Assembly (NCBI GenBank): GCA_013054445.1
Contig: JAAMPI010000092.1
Coordinates: forward strand, 1-64,000
Length of the DNA: 64,000 bases
Direction: 5' to 3'
From: Cudoniella acicularis
Taxonomy: Eukaryota > Ascomycota > Leotiomycetes > Helotiales > Helotiaceae
In this document: in pieces, positions 46,671 to 58,612 of the stretch
Position numbering within the stretch: position 1 is the first letter of the stretch
How the letters are laid out: every line of letters begins with the position of its first letter
Notes under the pieces: model-generated
Databases searched by the model: none
Told to the model about the DNA's origin: nothing
Seen by the model: only the letters and a program-made list of their open reading frames with translations
Position numbers and translations under genes: made by a program

Positions 46671-48270
46671 TTTGACAAGGTTTGTTTTTCGATTTCAGGG
46701 AAGACTTCTCTAAAAATCAAAAACAACATATTCAAGGGGTTATCTACCTAAATATATCTATTCTTCGTCTATATCTCTTATCCATTCACCTTAATCAATT
46801 CCGAAGCTCGCCACCCTTTACATGTTTTTGAGTTTTCGATGGCTATATCGGAACAATTTCGAAGTCTTGTAGCCCGCTATATTGTTACCCCGTTGGTATT
46901 TTGCCATGGTTCGGCACTTCGCACCTCACCTACATGTATGCCCCGCACGGTTGCGGGTGGGGTTGATGCACTAGGTTGATTTGGGTATCCATTCAACTTG
47001 AGATATTTATTTCGCGACTTCGCATCGAACACTTCAAAGAAACTGCACTACGTTACTTTGTGATACTACCGTAGTTCAATGCAAACGATCTGACTGTTCC
47101 TTTAGTCCTTTTGAGATCCTCGAATTTCATCTTAAATTCGTAACTATTTCATAAATTCCAAGTGTTGGGTGTTATTTTGCGGACAGCCTCGCGAAAAGCC
47201 CCACACAACGGTCGAAGGGAATAAAATCGTTGAAAACACCGAGTTTGAGAAAATGTATGTATTTAATTTCCAAGAGTTGATAGATGCAGTACACAAGCTT
47301 TCAACTTTGATGCACCTTTATCTTGGTGACATTGCCCCCAATTAAGTCAGTGGGACCTTAATTGCTAGAGAAGATTCTATTCGGACTTGATTCGCTGAAA
47401 TGCTTCGATTGAAGACATATTGAGAAGTCTTGATGTTAGTAGTTGGCTTTGTCTGGATATACCGCCCTCGCAGCTCCTTGTTCAGACATTGGTCCAGACC
47501 AATTCATAGATAGGTGTACTGTCAACGATGGTTTTAAGCTCGGGTTGTTGACTGGTTAGTGGCACAATACAATATGGAAGGGACTCAGGAGTGTGACCAC
47601 AACCACTCATAAGCAAGTCTACATATTCGGCAGTTAGACAGCCCCTCGCAATAAGAGTATCTCGATGTTATCCAAACTTCAATACGTCTGCCAAGCTCGA
47701 TATCTGTGACCAGTTGATTGCTATAATCTCGCAGGCTGTTCAGGCAGAACAGCCGGAGAGAAAGCTCATGGATAAAGATTAACCAACATCGATTTCGTAT
47801 TTCCTATTTGCAAAAGGTACTTCAGCAGAATAAACACTCGCTGCCAGCGGGGTCAGGGTACCTTGTTCAGGAAGAGGAGTACACAAATAATTTGTCCGTA
47901 TGCTTTCACAATAAATTACTGCTGGGCAGCGGCCTCGGCAGCCGAAGCCGCTTGATATTGGGCTGCAACTTCTTTCCCACCTTCAATAAAAATTGGATCG
48001 CTCCGGTATCCAAGTAGCCCAAAATACTTCTAATCTTCGCTGCGTCCTCTACCACTGTATGTATGTATTGCCATCTTCGGACCATCCTCGGCACTTTAGA
48101 CTTATAGCATCTAATTTGGGAGCATCTACATCGAGGGTCCCAGCATTGCCACGAGAGATTTATTGAAAAGACCTCCGCGACCTTCACCCGGATTGCCTCA
48201 TACCTTTATTATTCTTTTGTGTTATTGATCTCAATTGCTCTCAAATCCCAGTGCGAATCAGCAAGACACG
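46671..48270. other. Intergenic
   Basis: Shared upstream region of the divergent cysteine-rich protein and DUF1996 genes. No coding signal. Confidence 0.6.
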
Positions 48271-49685
48271 ATGCAGTGGACTTCACTTCTTATGTTGGCA
48301 CTCACAGTGCCCAGCAGTGCATTGATTCGGTTCCAATGCGCACAACTCGTACGTCAGAGGCTGGATCCCTTGGTAAACCCGGGTTTGATCCCTTCTCCCC
48401 ATGTGCATCAAATTGTCGGTGGTGTAAGTAGAATTATCTCCGAAAAATATCCTGACAATTACTGATTGAGACCGATAGGACTCCTTCAATGCTACGATGG
48501 ACCCCAAGAAGGATATGCCAGGCGAATCAACATGCACAACTTGCCAGTTCAGCGAAGACTTTTCCAATTATTGGACTGCTGTCCTCTATTTCAAGGCAAG
48601 AAACGGCACATATAAACGCGTACCTCAACTCGCCAACGCTGGATTCAACGGTTCGGCCGGTGGCGGTATGACCGTTTACTACATGCAAGATCCCCTTTAT
48701 GATACGACACAAAAGTCCAAAGTCAAAGCATTCCAACCGGTATGTAAATAGGAAATAAACCGCCCTACATTTTAGGAGTTCTGAATATGGGTATTAATAA
48801 AGAGAACAGGGTTTCCGCATGTTCATTGGCGATATCACTGCCCGTTCTTTAAGTGATGCTTCCCACTTCCGACAACTCACTTACACCTGCCTGCAAAATT
48901 TCGGCGATCGATCCCCGGAGACTCTCGCTTTCCCAAATCATGCTTGCAAAGTGGGTATCATGTCCTCGCTCCGCTTCCCGACTTGCTGGGACGGCGTGAA
49001 CCTTGATAGCCCTGATCATATGGCACATATGAGTTACCCGGAGACCGGTACTTTTGAGAGTTCTGGACCTTGCCCGTAAGAACTTTTTTTTCTTTCATTT
49101 TTTTTTACTCTAATTTAAAGACGGGTTTCCGAGTATAAATGCACTTTCGGACCAACCAAAAGTCAACTCTTTTACCCCTTCCCTCCCTAAAAAGGAAAGG
49201 CTAAAATAAGCGTACGCTAATCCAAAATTTGGCAGTGCCACCCACCCCGTCCGAACCTCTCAAGTTATGTTCGAGGTCATCTGGGACACATCGAAATTCA
49301 ACAACAAAGATGATTGGCCAGAGGATGGAAGCCAGCCTTTCGTCTGGTCCTTTGGTGACGGAACTGGCTATGCCAACCACGCAGATTACGTCTTTGGGTG
49401 GAAGAACGATGCTCTCCAGAAGATTTTGGATACTTCTTGCTATGCCGCTTCCTGTGGTGGTAAGCAACAATCGATTGCTGACATGAATAAGTGCTCGAAA
49501 GGGGCAGTTGTTAATGAGGATATCGATAGCTGTAAGTTGTGAACTTTATATTCCACTCTTTTTTGCCTTTAGGGAATCAGTTTCATTTTCCCGGAACAAT
49601 TGCTGACCACAGATTTTTCGTATACTTAGGGCTCCCAGCCCTCCCTGGTGGTCATCAAGCGAGTTACTCTAAGAGTCCTAATTAA
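48271..49685 (+). CDS. DUF1996 secreted protein
   Basis: Five exons (48271-48423, 48479-48739, 48810-49075, 49236-49531, 49630-49685) give 343 residues; all introns are GT-AG and the third is 160 bp. A short signal peptide (L-L-M-L-A-L-T-V-P-S-S-A) is followed by the DUF1996 hallmarks: R-F-Q-C-A-Q-L-V, P-H-V-H-Q-I-V-G-G, C-T-T-C-Q-F-S-E-D, G-F-R-M-F-I-G-D, F-P-T-C-W-D-G-V-N-L-D-S-P-D-H-M-A-H-M-S-Y-P and the E-D-I-D-S-W-L-P-A-L-P-G-G end. The final W is formed across the last intron, which supports it. These extracellular proteins are widespread in Pezizomycotina and often carry WSC domains; none is fused here. Biochemical function is unknown. Confidence 0.93.
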
Positions 49686-50893
49686 GATCGGATTCGTTTC
49701 GCGTCATGAGGAGAGAATCGAGTTCCATTCTCGAGATATCTTCATATGGAGGGGTCGGGGATAGAGTTTGAAGGCTTTTACTTTCACTTTTATGTAGACA
49801 ACTGGGCTGTAACCAAATCCCTCATTTTTAGATAAATGCTTCTTTTACTATTTTTCTCCCATCGAATCAAGTCATATCCTAGTATTGTGGTTCTCCGGAA
49901 GTCAATGGCGGCTGGCATTCCAGCGGCATCTTTGACGCCTAACGAACTGTCGAAAGGAGGCTTAAGAAGCGCAATCCCAACCAGATCAAGCAGGTGGGAG
50001 GCCAGCTATTTATGCACGAAATAGAAGAGAAGATCAGAGCAAGCTGAGCAAATAGGGGGTGTGAGGCTAGGCTTTCGACACGAACCACTCCCTTTCGCCA
50101 CCCTGCCTAAACGAGAAATTCGTCACGCCTGGTAGAACTGGATTATATACTTTCTCGTGCAAAAAAAGTTTTATTTTATGTATTTTCTTGTGGCATGCCC
50201 TACGAATACCAAATTCCACCACCTTGAGGGATGAAAACTTGACGAGCGCTGCTGTAGAAGTTGCCTGGCAGGAGCTTGGCTACAGGGAGAACTGCGCTGG
50301 CCCAAGGCTCGTTTAGGCACCCCTTGGCTTTTCATGCCCTGAAAAAGCGCGCTCAGATACGCTGAAGCAGTCCAATACCAATGTGCAATGCTCGCATAGG
50401 CAATTATTTATCAACTAATCTTTAAATGTGTTTTTTCGTACTTGACTAGATTTCTCAGTTAATGAGGTAATTGTATAGAAAAATAAATCTTATCAACCAC
50501 ACAGAACTCAATTCTCACGGGGAAGATCATTGTCACGTGGACGAAGTTTTGCACGATGGTGCGTAAATCCCTGTTGCTCACCCACTCGCCGAGCCACTAC
50601 CACCCCCAGAGCCTCGTCGTCGCAACGTTTCATATCTTGATGGCGATGCCTTTTCATCATGGACAACGACATAATTCTTCTCTTCGCAATATCCGGATCG
50701 TATCAATATCGCACCCAGGGATACCCTACTGCTGCCTTTCTCTCGAAGTTGGCAGTTCGCCACGAATTCAGGTTGCAAAGCGGACAGCGCAGCCTCGCTG
50801 AGACCAACCCTCAGTGGAAAATTGATCTTTAAAGCTTGTATAAAAAGCGGTAGGATTCCAAATATCCTAATAAGGAAACGTCAACTAAACACG
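49686..50893. other. Intergenic, upstream of the velvet-domain gene
   Basis: 1.2 kb without a recognisable gene. Expected to include the promoter of the downstream regulator. Confidence 0.6.
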
Positions 50894-53800
50894 ATGATTA
50901 ATAGTCCCTTCGTCCAAGTCTCCCCGCTGAGTGGCATACGATCACGTGACACATACCCAGCACTCTCTTCAGAGGAGGTAGGAGGTTGGAGTTTGTACAG
51001 TACCAAAGAGCGACTCGATACCTTTATCTGTGAATTCAAAAAGTTGGGGATGATGGAGGACTCCGTATCATTTACCCCTAAGTGGTCTGCGGCTTTCAAC
51101 TTGCCGGCTTGTACACCTCAACTTCCTCCTCCCGACAACACCCCTTTAAATCCAAAATATCCTTTTCATAAAAGTCCAATAATCGAGCCTATGGAACCAA
51201 ATATACATAAGAAATATGGCATTCATACGCTTTCAAACCCTCCATCGAATCTCAACAGTTGGGACTCAGGATCCTCTGGAACGGGACTTCCACCGCTTCC
51301 TATCTCCAAGCCACTTCTTCTTTCTGCCGAAAAATATGGGAGCCTGGAGTTGTCTAGAGAAATACTTCCGCCAATTTCAATCCACCAGTCTACTCCTCCT
51401 AAATATACCATACGGATGCGACAACAGCCTCTATCTGCTAGAGCTTTTGGGTTTGGCGAGAGAGAACGCAGAATAATCGACCCGCCACCAATTCTTCAAT
51501 TGATAGTAGAGGATCCGAAGGCCACACCAGAAGAAATCAAGATCTTGACCAAGAGGTCGTGCGTGGTTCACTGTACCTTGTGGGATCCAGTCGCCGATCA
51601 GAACGCTACAGCCATGCCGGGTACCACTGACAAAAGACAGCAAAGCAGGCTGATGGGCACCATAGTTTCTTCACCCCTATATTGTTTAGATGAGTATGAT
51701 GTTGAAGGATGCTTCTTCGCTTTTCCTGATTTATCAGTGCGGACTCCTGGGAGGTATAGCCTACGATTCAGTTTGACGATGCTTGACCCAATGAATACGA
51801 ATCTGGGGCATAGAGTCCCTGTTGTTTCAACTGTATGGAGTGATATGTTTCAAGTATATAACGCTAAGGACTTTTCCTGGGAGGAAACCGATAACAGAGT
51901 TGACTAAGAGAGTTTTGGGCTTTCGACGAAACTCAAATTCATCTATTGGTTTTCATCGTGGAAGCTCAGGATCCCCTGGGATAGGAATCCCGCTGCTAGC
52001 AGATGAAACCCCAATATGTTTGTCATCCTCCCCAGATCTTTCAAAGCAACCAACCACGAGTCCTTCATATCAAACTATACCATCTTGTGAGGGGGAAAGG
52101 AGATTGTCTCCACAACCTTACGATAGAAGTGTTCCACCTTTCTCGATCTCAACATCTAATTCTAGAGTTCCAAAATCTCACAGCCAATTTCCAGGGCAAC
52201 GCGACTCGGGTTATGAGTCTTCTATTGACTCTGGCACTATTACTTCACTCCCCTCCGATATCCCAACCGATACAAATACCGACTTGTCCACCTCTGCACT
52301 GCCAGTCCACGATTCCTACTGGGAGGGGTACAATCGCGCGGCTATTTCAGACCCCATAATTCCTGATTCGCATATTCACGACAACCAGATGGGAGGTCTA
52401 TCAATGCAACATCTACCACATCGCTTGGAAGGGGTTGTGTTCGGTGAATCTTGTGTTCAGGATAGTGAACCTCTGAAGAAGGTCGAAAGCGAGGTAATGG
52501 CCCGAAAGCCAGGCGTCAAGGCCCAAGGAAGGAAGAGGTCCAAGACAGGATGCTTAAGTAAGTGAAACCCATTATCTCGAATGCGAGGATGTATCGCTGA
52601 TATCTCTTACCTGAATCACAGCCTGCCGAAAGCGTCGTATTAAGTGTGGCGAGGAGCGTCCAACTTGCTCTAATTGCATCAAATCAAAGCGGCAGTGTGA
52701 AGGGTATAACCAAAGAGTTGTCTTCAAAGATCCCCTGAGTGCTTATCGAATATCACCGTTTACCTTAGTTCAACCATCAATACTTGGAATTGGACCAATT
52801 CCAAAAACTTCTTTGCCTAACACGAACCTCTCTCCTGTCACTCAACAAAAACCTTCTGGCTTGCCCTCCAATTTTGAAAACGTGGAGCAACCACAACATG
52901 TCACAACTTCTCAGCCTGATTTAATGGACTACGCATTCGACATGGGTACAGAGGAGTCCTACGTGTGCACGAAAAATGAAACTGATTGCCCTCGTATCGA
53001 GGATGAGATTCTGGTCTTCCATAACGAAAATACCAGCTCTTCACTTGGGCCATTACCGCAGAATGCCGACACTGTGTCAATACTAACCACCTCAATCAAG
53101 ACCGAGCATCTCACGGGGCTTACGGAGACCTTTAAGCTTGAGAAATCTACACCGTGCGACACTTCTTCCTCATGGTCCGACGATGAGACTGATTGGGGCG
53201 AAGATGAAGCGACGCCAAGTCCGTATAATCTCGATATCTATAACTGGTCAGAGACCGGCAAGTCATCTTTCACTGAGTGCAAGATGAATTTCATGGACCC
53301 AATACTTTCTCCAGTCAAACAAAAATTTGTTGAGGCTATAATGCAGGAATTTTGGATGATTTTCAATGAAGACATTGAAGCTATAAAGTAAGTTATTGGT
53401 CGAATGAAGTACTAAGTGCTGATTCGCACTCAGACATACAGAAAATTCGATCACAGAAGAGGCCGATTATTACCAAACAACACCCCCCAGCGACGGAGGG
53501 GATAGCCAGCAAAATCCAAACACTTCAGCTTCACCAACAAGGTCTGTACCGCCGAGCCAGAGACAAGCTGGACAAATACGCAGAAGAGACTCTCAAGGCG
53601 ATCCAAATGAAAACGATGACGAGGAGAGGAATCCTAAGCGGCCGAGGACGATTTTCTCTCCGCCCGTGAAGAAAGACGACAATACGAAATTTGCATGCCC
53701 CTATCGCAAACGTGATCCGCGGAAGTACCATGTTCGAGATTGGCGACCTTGTGCACTGACTCCTCTCGAGACAGTAGCCCGGGTAAAGTATGTGACCTAG

Positions 53801-54967
53801 TAATATGCTCGAAATTTGTTCGCTAATATCTCGCAGAGGCCATTTATATAAACATCATCGGATTTTCCCATGCCAACGTTGTAAAGTGCACTTCCGAGAT
53901 CAGGAAGAAGTCAATCAACATCTCAAGGAGCCTAAAGGTTGCGAGTTAATAGAGACAGAACAGCCGGATGGGGTCACAAGTGAGGTAGTGGAAAAACTGA
54001 GGAGTAGGAAGAAAGCTCATAGGGATCAATCCGAAGAAGATAGGTGGAAAGAGATCTACAAATTGCTATTTCCGGATGAAATTATCCCCAGTCCTTGTAA
54101 GTCACCATTGTCTAATCTATTTTGTTTCCTTCATGACTATGACCGATTATGTTTTCGTTATTGGCATCTCAGTCGAGCTCTCTTCTGTAACAGTCTACTC
54201 ATGCCGTTATAGATTTTGAGCCTGTCCAAGAAGACGTCGTCGAATCACCTGACTCCCGAGCGCTTTCCGATTATGAAGAATACTGCCGCGGGGAGTTACC
54301 AAGAGAATTCAGAGCAGCTCTTGAAACCATTGTTCGCAACGAAGCACAACCCATCGAAGAAAGCATAAGGAGCCAACTGACAAATATTATCCGCGATTGT
54401 CAGGACCGAGTATTTTCTAGGTACAGAGCTTCAGCAACGTCTACAGGTCGGACGCCCTCTAGAAATGCAACGAGATCACCATCAGCGAATGCAAGGCCGG
54501 CCGCCTCTCAGAACGCGGAATATATCCCACCATTTTTTGAGCCTCCTTCCCCACAGATCCACCTTTCATCCCGCCTGGAGTCATCTTCACAAGACAGCTC
54601 TTCCACATTTGCTGAGTATAATAACTCATCAGATTCTGGTTATGCTAGTCACGTTCCATCAACTCTCTTAGCGCAGTCAGAAGGCTCAAATACAAGTATT
54701 CCTATACAAGGCTTTCAACCAAGCCAGCCTCATTCTGTTTCTGAACAGCTCTTCAATTATCATGAACCATATCAGGGGTTTTCTGGCTTTGAGGGCTTCG
54801 ACTCAGATGCACAAGAATTGCAAATTGCGCCCGATGAATCTAGTAATAGGACAGAAATAGAGGACCATGATTGGATAGGTAGCTTCGATAGTACCGCGCT
54901 TGAAGGAGTCGCTTGGGATCAGATCATGAATATGGATCTGCTTTCGGCTCTGCCAAGCGAGGCGTGA
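50894..54967 (+). CDS. Velvet + Zn2Cys6 + C2H2-like fusion regulator, one frame break
   Basis: Five exons: 50894-52557, 52622-53387, 53434-53787, 53837-54096 and 54213-54967. All splice phases agree if one T of the TTTT run at 51872-51875 is ignored, giving about 1265 residues. Residues about 171-348 form a velvet domain: Y-T-I-R-M-R-Q-Q-P, A-R-A-F-G-F-G-E, P-P-P-I-L-Q-L-I-V, C-V-V-H-C-T-L-W-D, and Y-N-A-K-D-F followed by P-G-R-K across the break. A Ser-rich linker leads to a Zn2Cys6 cluster at about 553-583 (C-L-T-C-R-K-R-R-I-K-C...C-S-N-C...C). From about 897 there is the fungal C2H2-like block F-A-C-P-Y-R-K-R-D-P...H-L-Y-K-H-H and C-Q-R-C-K...H. The tail is long, disordered and acidic. Read as printed, the velvet part ends at TAA 51905-51907. 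Likely a nuclear regulator. Confidence 0.8.
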
Positions 54968-56419
54968 TAGTGTGTTGCTATCTAATGTCTTTATTTATTT
55001 ATGCGTCTAAGACATATCTAATCAGCAGCAGGCATCCTGCTACCCGAAAAGGTTGCTAACAATCTTCCTAAGCAGCCATCACCATTCAATACTGTGTTCA
55101 TTCCAGACATCTAGCCGACTCCAACCCATTCGTATCCACCCTTTGGTTTTCCGCAGCAGGAACCAAGCTGCGTTAGCTCAGTTAACCAGTCTACCTTGGC
55201 CGCCACCCCAGTAGCGTTTCTGTATTCAGCTGTCGACAACATGCCAACTGCTAACAACCCGCCTCAAGCGAAGCTTTCTGCAAAAGATTTCCTCGCGATT
55301 GAAGCCATCTTCCAAGACTCGCCAAGCATTCAATCCCAGAGCAAGAAGCGAGTCTCTGATTCTGAAGGCCAATCCACCGTCGAGCAGATCTTCATTTCGA
55401 TAGCGCGCTCCCTGTTGTCCCTAATACGGGAGAGACACGCATCTTCGATTCATCGATTCCAGGTCGTCAAGCTAGGAAATCAACTGAAACAGAGAGCATC
55501 TAATCACTACTTCGGCAGCATCCGACTTCTAGTGATCGTTCTGCCACTGATCTAAACATTCAACAATCCCAGGGAAAGATGACACCACCTATCGACCTGA
55601 CCACGTCACCCAAGATGGCTTCCATTCCTTCAAATATTTCCAACGAAGATACACCCGTTTCCGCCTCAGCGTTCCGTACTAGGAGTTACAAACATATGCA
55701 AAGCATCAAGAAACTGGGAACCGCATCGAAGGAACAGAAGAACTCCGCCTGGCAATCTGGAAGACGTATCTTTCACAGCCGGACATTTACTCCACACTCT
55801 TGACTTTGAAAGAAACGAAGACCCAAGGGATGAATCATGAGGATATCCTAGCCGGCGCATGCGTCGTTAACATGGCTGGCGATACGAACAGGTCTTGGGG
55901 CTGGGGTCCATGCTCACCGACATGCGCTTTGAGACACAAGCCAACATCTCGACAGCACCCTATTTGCGCCAACTACGCTCAGATCATCGAATTTGTCTCT
56001 GTTGTTGAGAACGGCGGGGGAGTGAACGAAATGATGGCGCTGGTAGCGAATCTAGGGAAAACGAAGAAAACACGCGTCCAGACATCGCACCTTTGTGGTG
56101 TGACATAATGTTTGCAAGATGGTCATACAAGTTCGGAACACTATTCAATCAATCTCTCCCGCCAGAAGCGCCACTCAAGCAATCAACCATGCACGCACAC
56201 CCCAAGGTGTATTCGAAGCGCATCTTCTGCAGCCCTCTTCTGTGACAGTCTACTCATGCCGTTATAAGTTACTCAGTTATTTTGAGATATTTTGGTTGGA
56301 TAGAGTGGTCGGTATTCCTGAAGCCTTTGAATCACAAAGTTACTGTGAGATAATTTGGAATGAATCCTCTCCTCTACCTGGGTAGCCCAACAACACATGT
56401 TTGGATGCCGAGAACCAAC
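54968..56419. pseudogene. Decayed coding remnants downstream of the fusion regulator
   Basis: Several protein-like frames in different phases: 55196-55555, 55579-55803 (P-P-I-D-L-T-T-S-P-K) and 55790-56106 (W-G-W-G-P-C-S-P-T-C-A-L). They are separated by stops and shifts. A TAA interrupts the middle one near 55500. At 56235-56266 there is a 32-bp near-copy (one mismatch) of the end of the last intron of the upstream regulator, followed by ATTTTGAG as in its last exon. This suggests an old partial duplication of that gene. I assign no function. Confidence 0.45.
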
Positions 56420-56818
56420 TTAGTTAGAATCCTCATTCTCCTCTTCCTCCGTCTCTCCTTCCTCCGCCTCCCCTTCCTCCGTCTCCCCTTCCTCTTCCTC
56501 GTGATCAAGCTCCTTTAGCTTATCCAGGTCGCTTTTTACCTGGATCTTCATGAACTTGAATCCTGGGTCATGACTGAGTTCCAGTTTATTGAGCTTGTTT
56601 AGGCCGACTCGGATTTTGTGGCACAAGTCTGTTTTGCGGTCGCCATGGCCAATCTGGCAGAGCGAGCCGACTTTGGAAGCCAAATTCTTTGTTTGTCTGC
56701 CATAATATTCATCTGTCATACCGAAATAGAAAGGCGCCCAAAATTTATATTTTGGGGCAGCGACGACGTTGGAGGTTATGACGGCGAGGATGGTTGTTGC
56801 GATCCAGGTAAGATGCAT
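56420..56818 (-). CDS. Small secreted acidic protein
   Basis: Intronless, 132 residues. The signal peptide at about 1-21 ends V-V-A-A. The mature part has two cysteines (S-L-C, D-L-C), an aromatic stretch (K-F-W-A-P-F-Y-F-G-M-T-D-E-Y-Y-G) and a Glu-rich tail of repeated E-G-E-T-E-E/E-G-E-A-E-E units from about residue 106. The acidic repeats are encoded by tandem CTC/CCT-rich DNA, so their length may vary between strains. No family recognised; likely secreted. Confidence 0.7.
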   Translation of the reverse strand: MHLTWIATTILAVITSNVVAAPKYKFWAPFYFGMTDEYYGRQTKNLASKVGSLCQIGHGDRKTDLCHKIRVGLNKLNKLELSHDPGFKFMKIQVKSDLDKLKELDHEEEEGETEEGEAEEGETEEEENEDSN

Positions 56819-57089
56819 TGTGAGTTACTGTGCTGGTGTGAGTAATTTTGACAGAAGGAAGATTGTGTATTACTGTGAGTGTGTTTTTGATAAAATAAGC
56901 AGAGAGTTTGTGCTGCTGTGGATGATTGTGGTGCGGAGAGGAGAGAGCTTGTCTTGGTGTGAGTGATTGATGAAAGAAGAAAAGAAGAAGGGGGTCGCAG
57001 GGGTGTTTTATGAAAGTCCAGAGGCCAGCTGCTCGCACCTTCCCACCTCTCGGTCCATTTCGTCATACCTGGACTTTGAGTCTAGAGCT

Positions 57090-57740
57090 GAGACTTTCAG
57101 TTAGTGTGAGACTCTCTACCATCAATCTCTCTCAGATTTCCGTCTAGAGATGAGATTATTACCTAATATGAGACACTCTTCCTTAGTGATTTCTAAAGTA
57201 TAGGCTGGATAAACCTGGACCTGAGAAAATAACTTCATTTTCTCACTTGCTGTGGGGTATCCTGGACTCTGCGCGCGACGGATCCTGCTTAGTTAAAGTT
57301 GGTTTTTGGGACAGGAGCTGGTAGTCTCAGCTGGTGTGAGACACTCTTCCTTTAATGTGATGTAAACTCACTTCTAGCTTTTAGGCCGGGTCAACCAGAC
57401 CCAAGAAAAGCATCTCGATTTCTCTCCTACTTTGAGACACTCCGTGATCTATTTTTTATTTTCTTTTTGGACCTTGGGACTTTGGAACTGGAGAAATAGA
57501 AGATAGAAATTTATCACCTGGTGTGAGACACTCTACACTGGCTCCTTAGTTTCTGGGACTATAGCTGAGTTCACCACCTAGTGTGAAACATCTCCTATGA
57601 ATAGTTTTAGACTTTGGAACTGAAGATGAAAAAGACATAATTTTCTCCCTTTGTGCGAGAGACTTTGCGAGCTAAAAAGGTTCCAGGTTAGGACTAGAGT
57701 TGAGATTCTCATTTAGTGTGAAACATTCCTCTACATATCT
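57090..57740. repeat. Degenerate repeat family with core GTGTGAGACACTCT
   Basis: About eight copies of a (t)(a/g)gtgtgagacactctt-like core, near 57101, 57161, 57331, 57431, 57519, 57575, 57650 and 57713. Each is preceded by a related 40-80 bp block rich in 'ggactttgga', 'gagctgaga' and 'ccaga'. No coding frame. Confidence 0.7.
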
Positions 57741-58203
57741 GGTACTTTAGAAAGAATTACTTTGCTAATTTCATTGTAGTATCTTTTTAGTAGGAAGACG
57801 AATTGCATCTTCGGTCCCCCTTCTAAAAGTTTTCTAGCTGAATATTACAGAAAAGTATACTTTTGGTTTGATTCCTGCATATTGCACAGCAGGAAATGGT
57901 TTCTTGGATATCTGGTCAAGAATTTCAGCACCAGCCCTTGGTATGAGCTCTTCAGGTTCACGCAGCCACCGAGTTATTTCTATTTTCAAAATAAAATAAG
58001 CAATTTTCAAGTGTTTATCAGTGTGACGCTTTTGACGGCCCGGCCCCAAGTTTTTGTGGAACGAGGTACTCACTAATAGTTGCTAATTTAGTAATTCTTG
58101 TCCTTAAAGCCCCGGAGGGAAACGATTCCTCCGTACACTCCGCTTTAATTCTCTAAACCAGAAACCGATTTAGTTCCCCACAAGGCGGACTCCATTACAG
58201 AAA

Positions 58204-58612
58204 CTACTTTGTGAAGACGCCACTCGGATCCCATTTCTGCTTCAGCATCTTCAGCTTTTCTACCCTGGCTTCTCCAGGATAACGCCTCTGTACTGGGAAA
58301 TCAACGAAATCTTCTTATTTTTGGCCACGCCGCATCAGTGCGAGTGCGCGAGATTCGAAGTTAGCTACAACATCGCGATTTTCCTCTTGGTGGTACCATG
58401 AAAAACAATTCCTGTTAAATTGTTAGAAGAGCCGCGCAAATTTCACAAATTTTGATTTGTAAAAAAAAAGGATATGAAATTTCTTACCTCCAAAGAAGGA
58501 CAGCTTAATAACCAAAAGCGGAATCTTGAGGTGTTTTATATCCTGGCCATGTGTCTTCCCATCAATAGGTAGTTGAAAGATGCAACCATGTTCCTATTTT
58601 CTCCTATCTCTC
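58204..58612 (-). pseudogene. C-terminal relic of an FAD-linked (berberine-bridge-like) oxidoreductase
   Basis: Minus-strand frame ending at TAG 58204-58206 reads R-R-Y-P-G-E-A-R-V-E-K-L-K-M-L-K-Q-K-W-D, followed by P-S-G-V-F. This is the typical C-terminus of FAD-binding oxidoreductases with a BBE domain. Upstream in the same frame, N-R-D-V-V-A-N-F-E-S-R-A-L-A-L-M-R-R-G-Q is followed by a TAA near 58320. Across a plausible intron (gtaaga...taacag) a piece with H-G-Q-D-I-K-H-L-K-I-P-L-L-V-I reaches about 58610. The FAD domain itself is not visible. A broken remnant. Confidence 0.65.

Noticed and set aside
51905..51910. End of a stand-alone velvet gene at TAA 51905 with a separate zinc-cluster gene downstream
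   Set aside because: The conserved A-K-x-F-P-G motif continues in the next frame, and that frame runs unbroken into the zinc cluster, so one gene with a frame break is the simpler reading. Not fully excluded.
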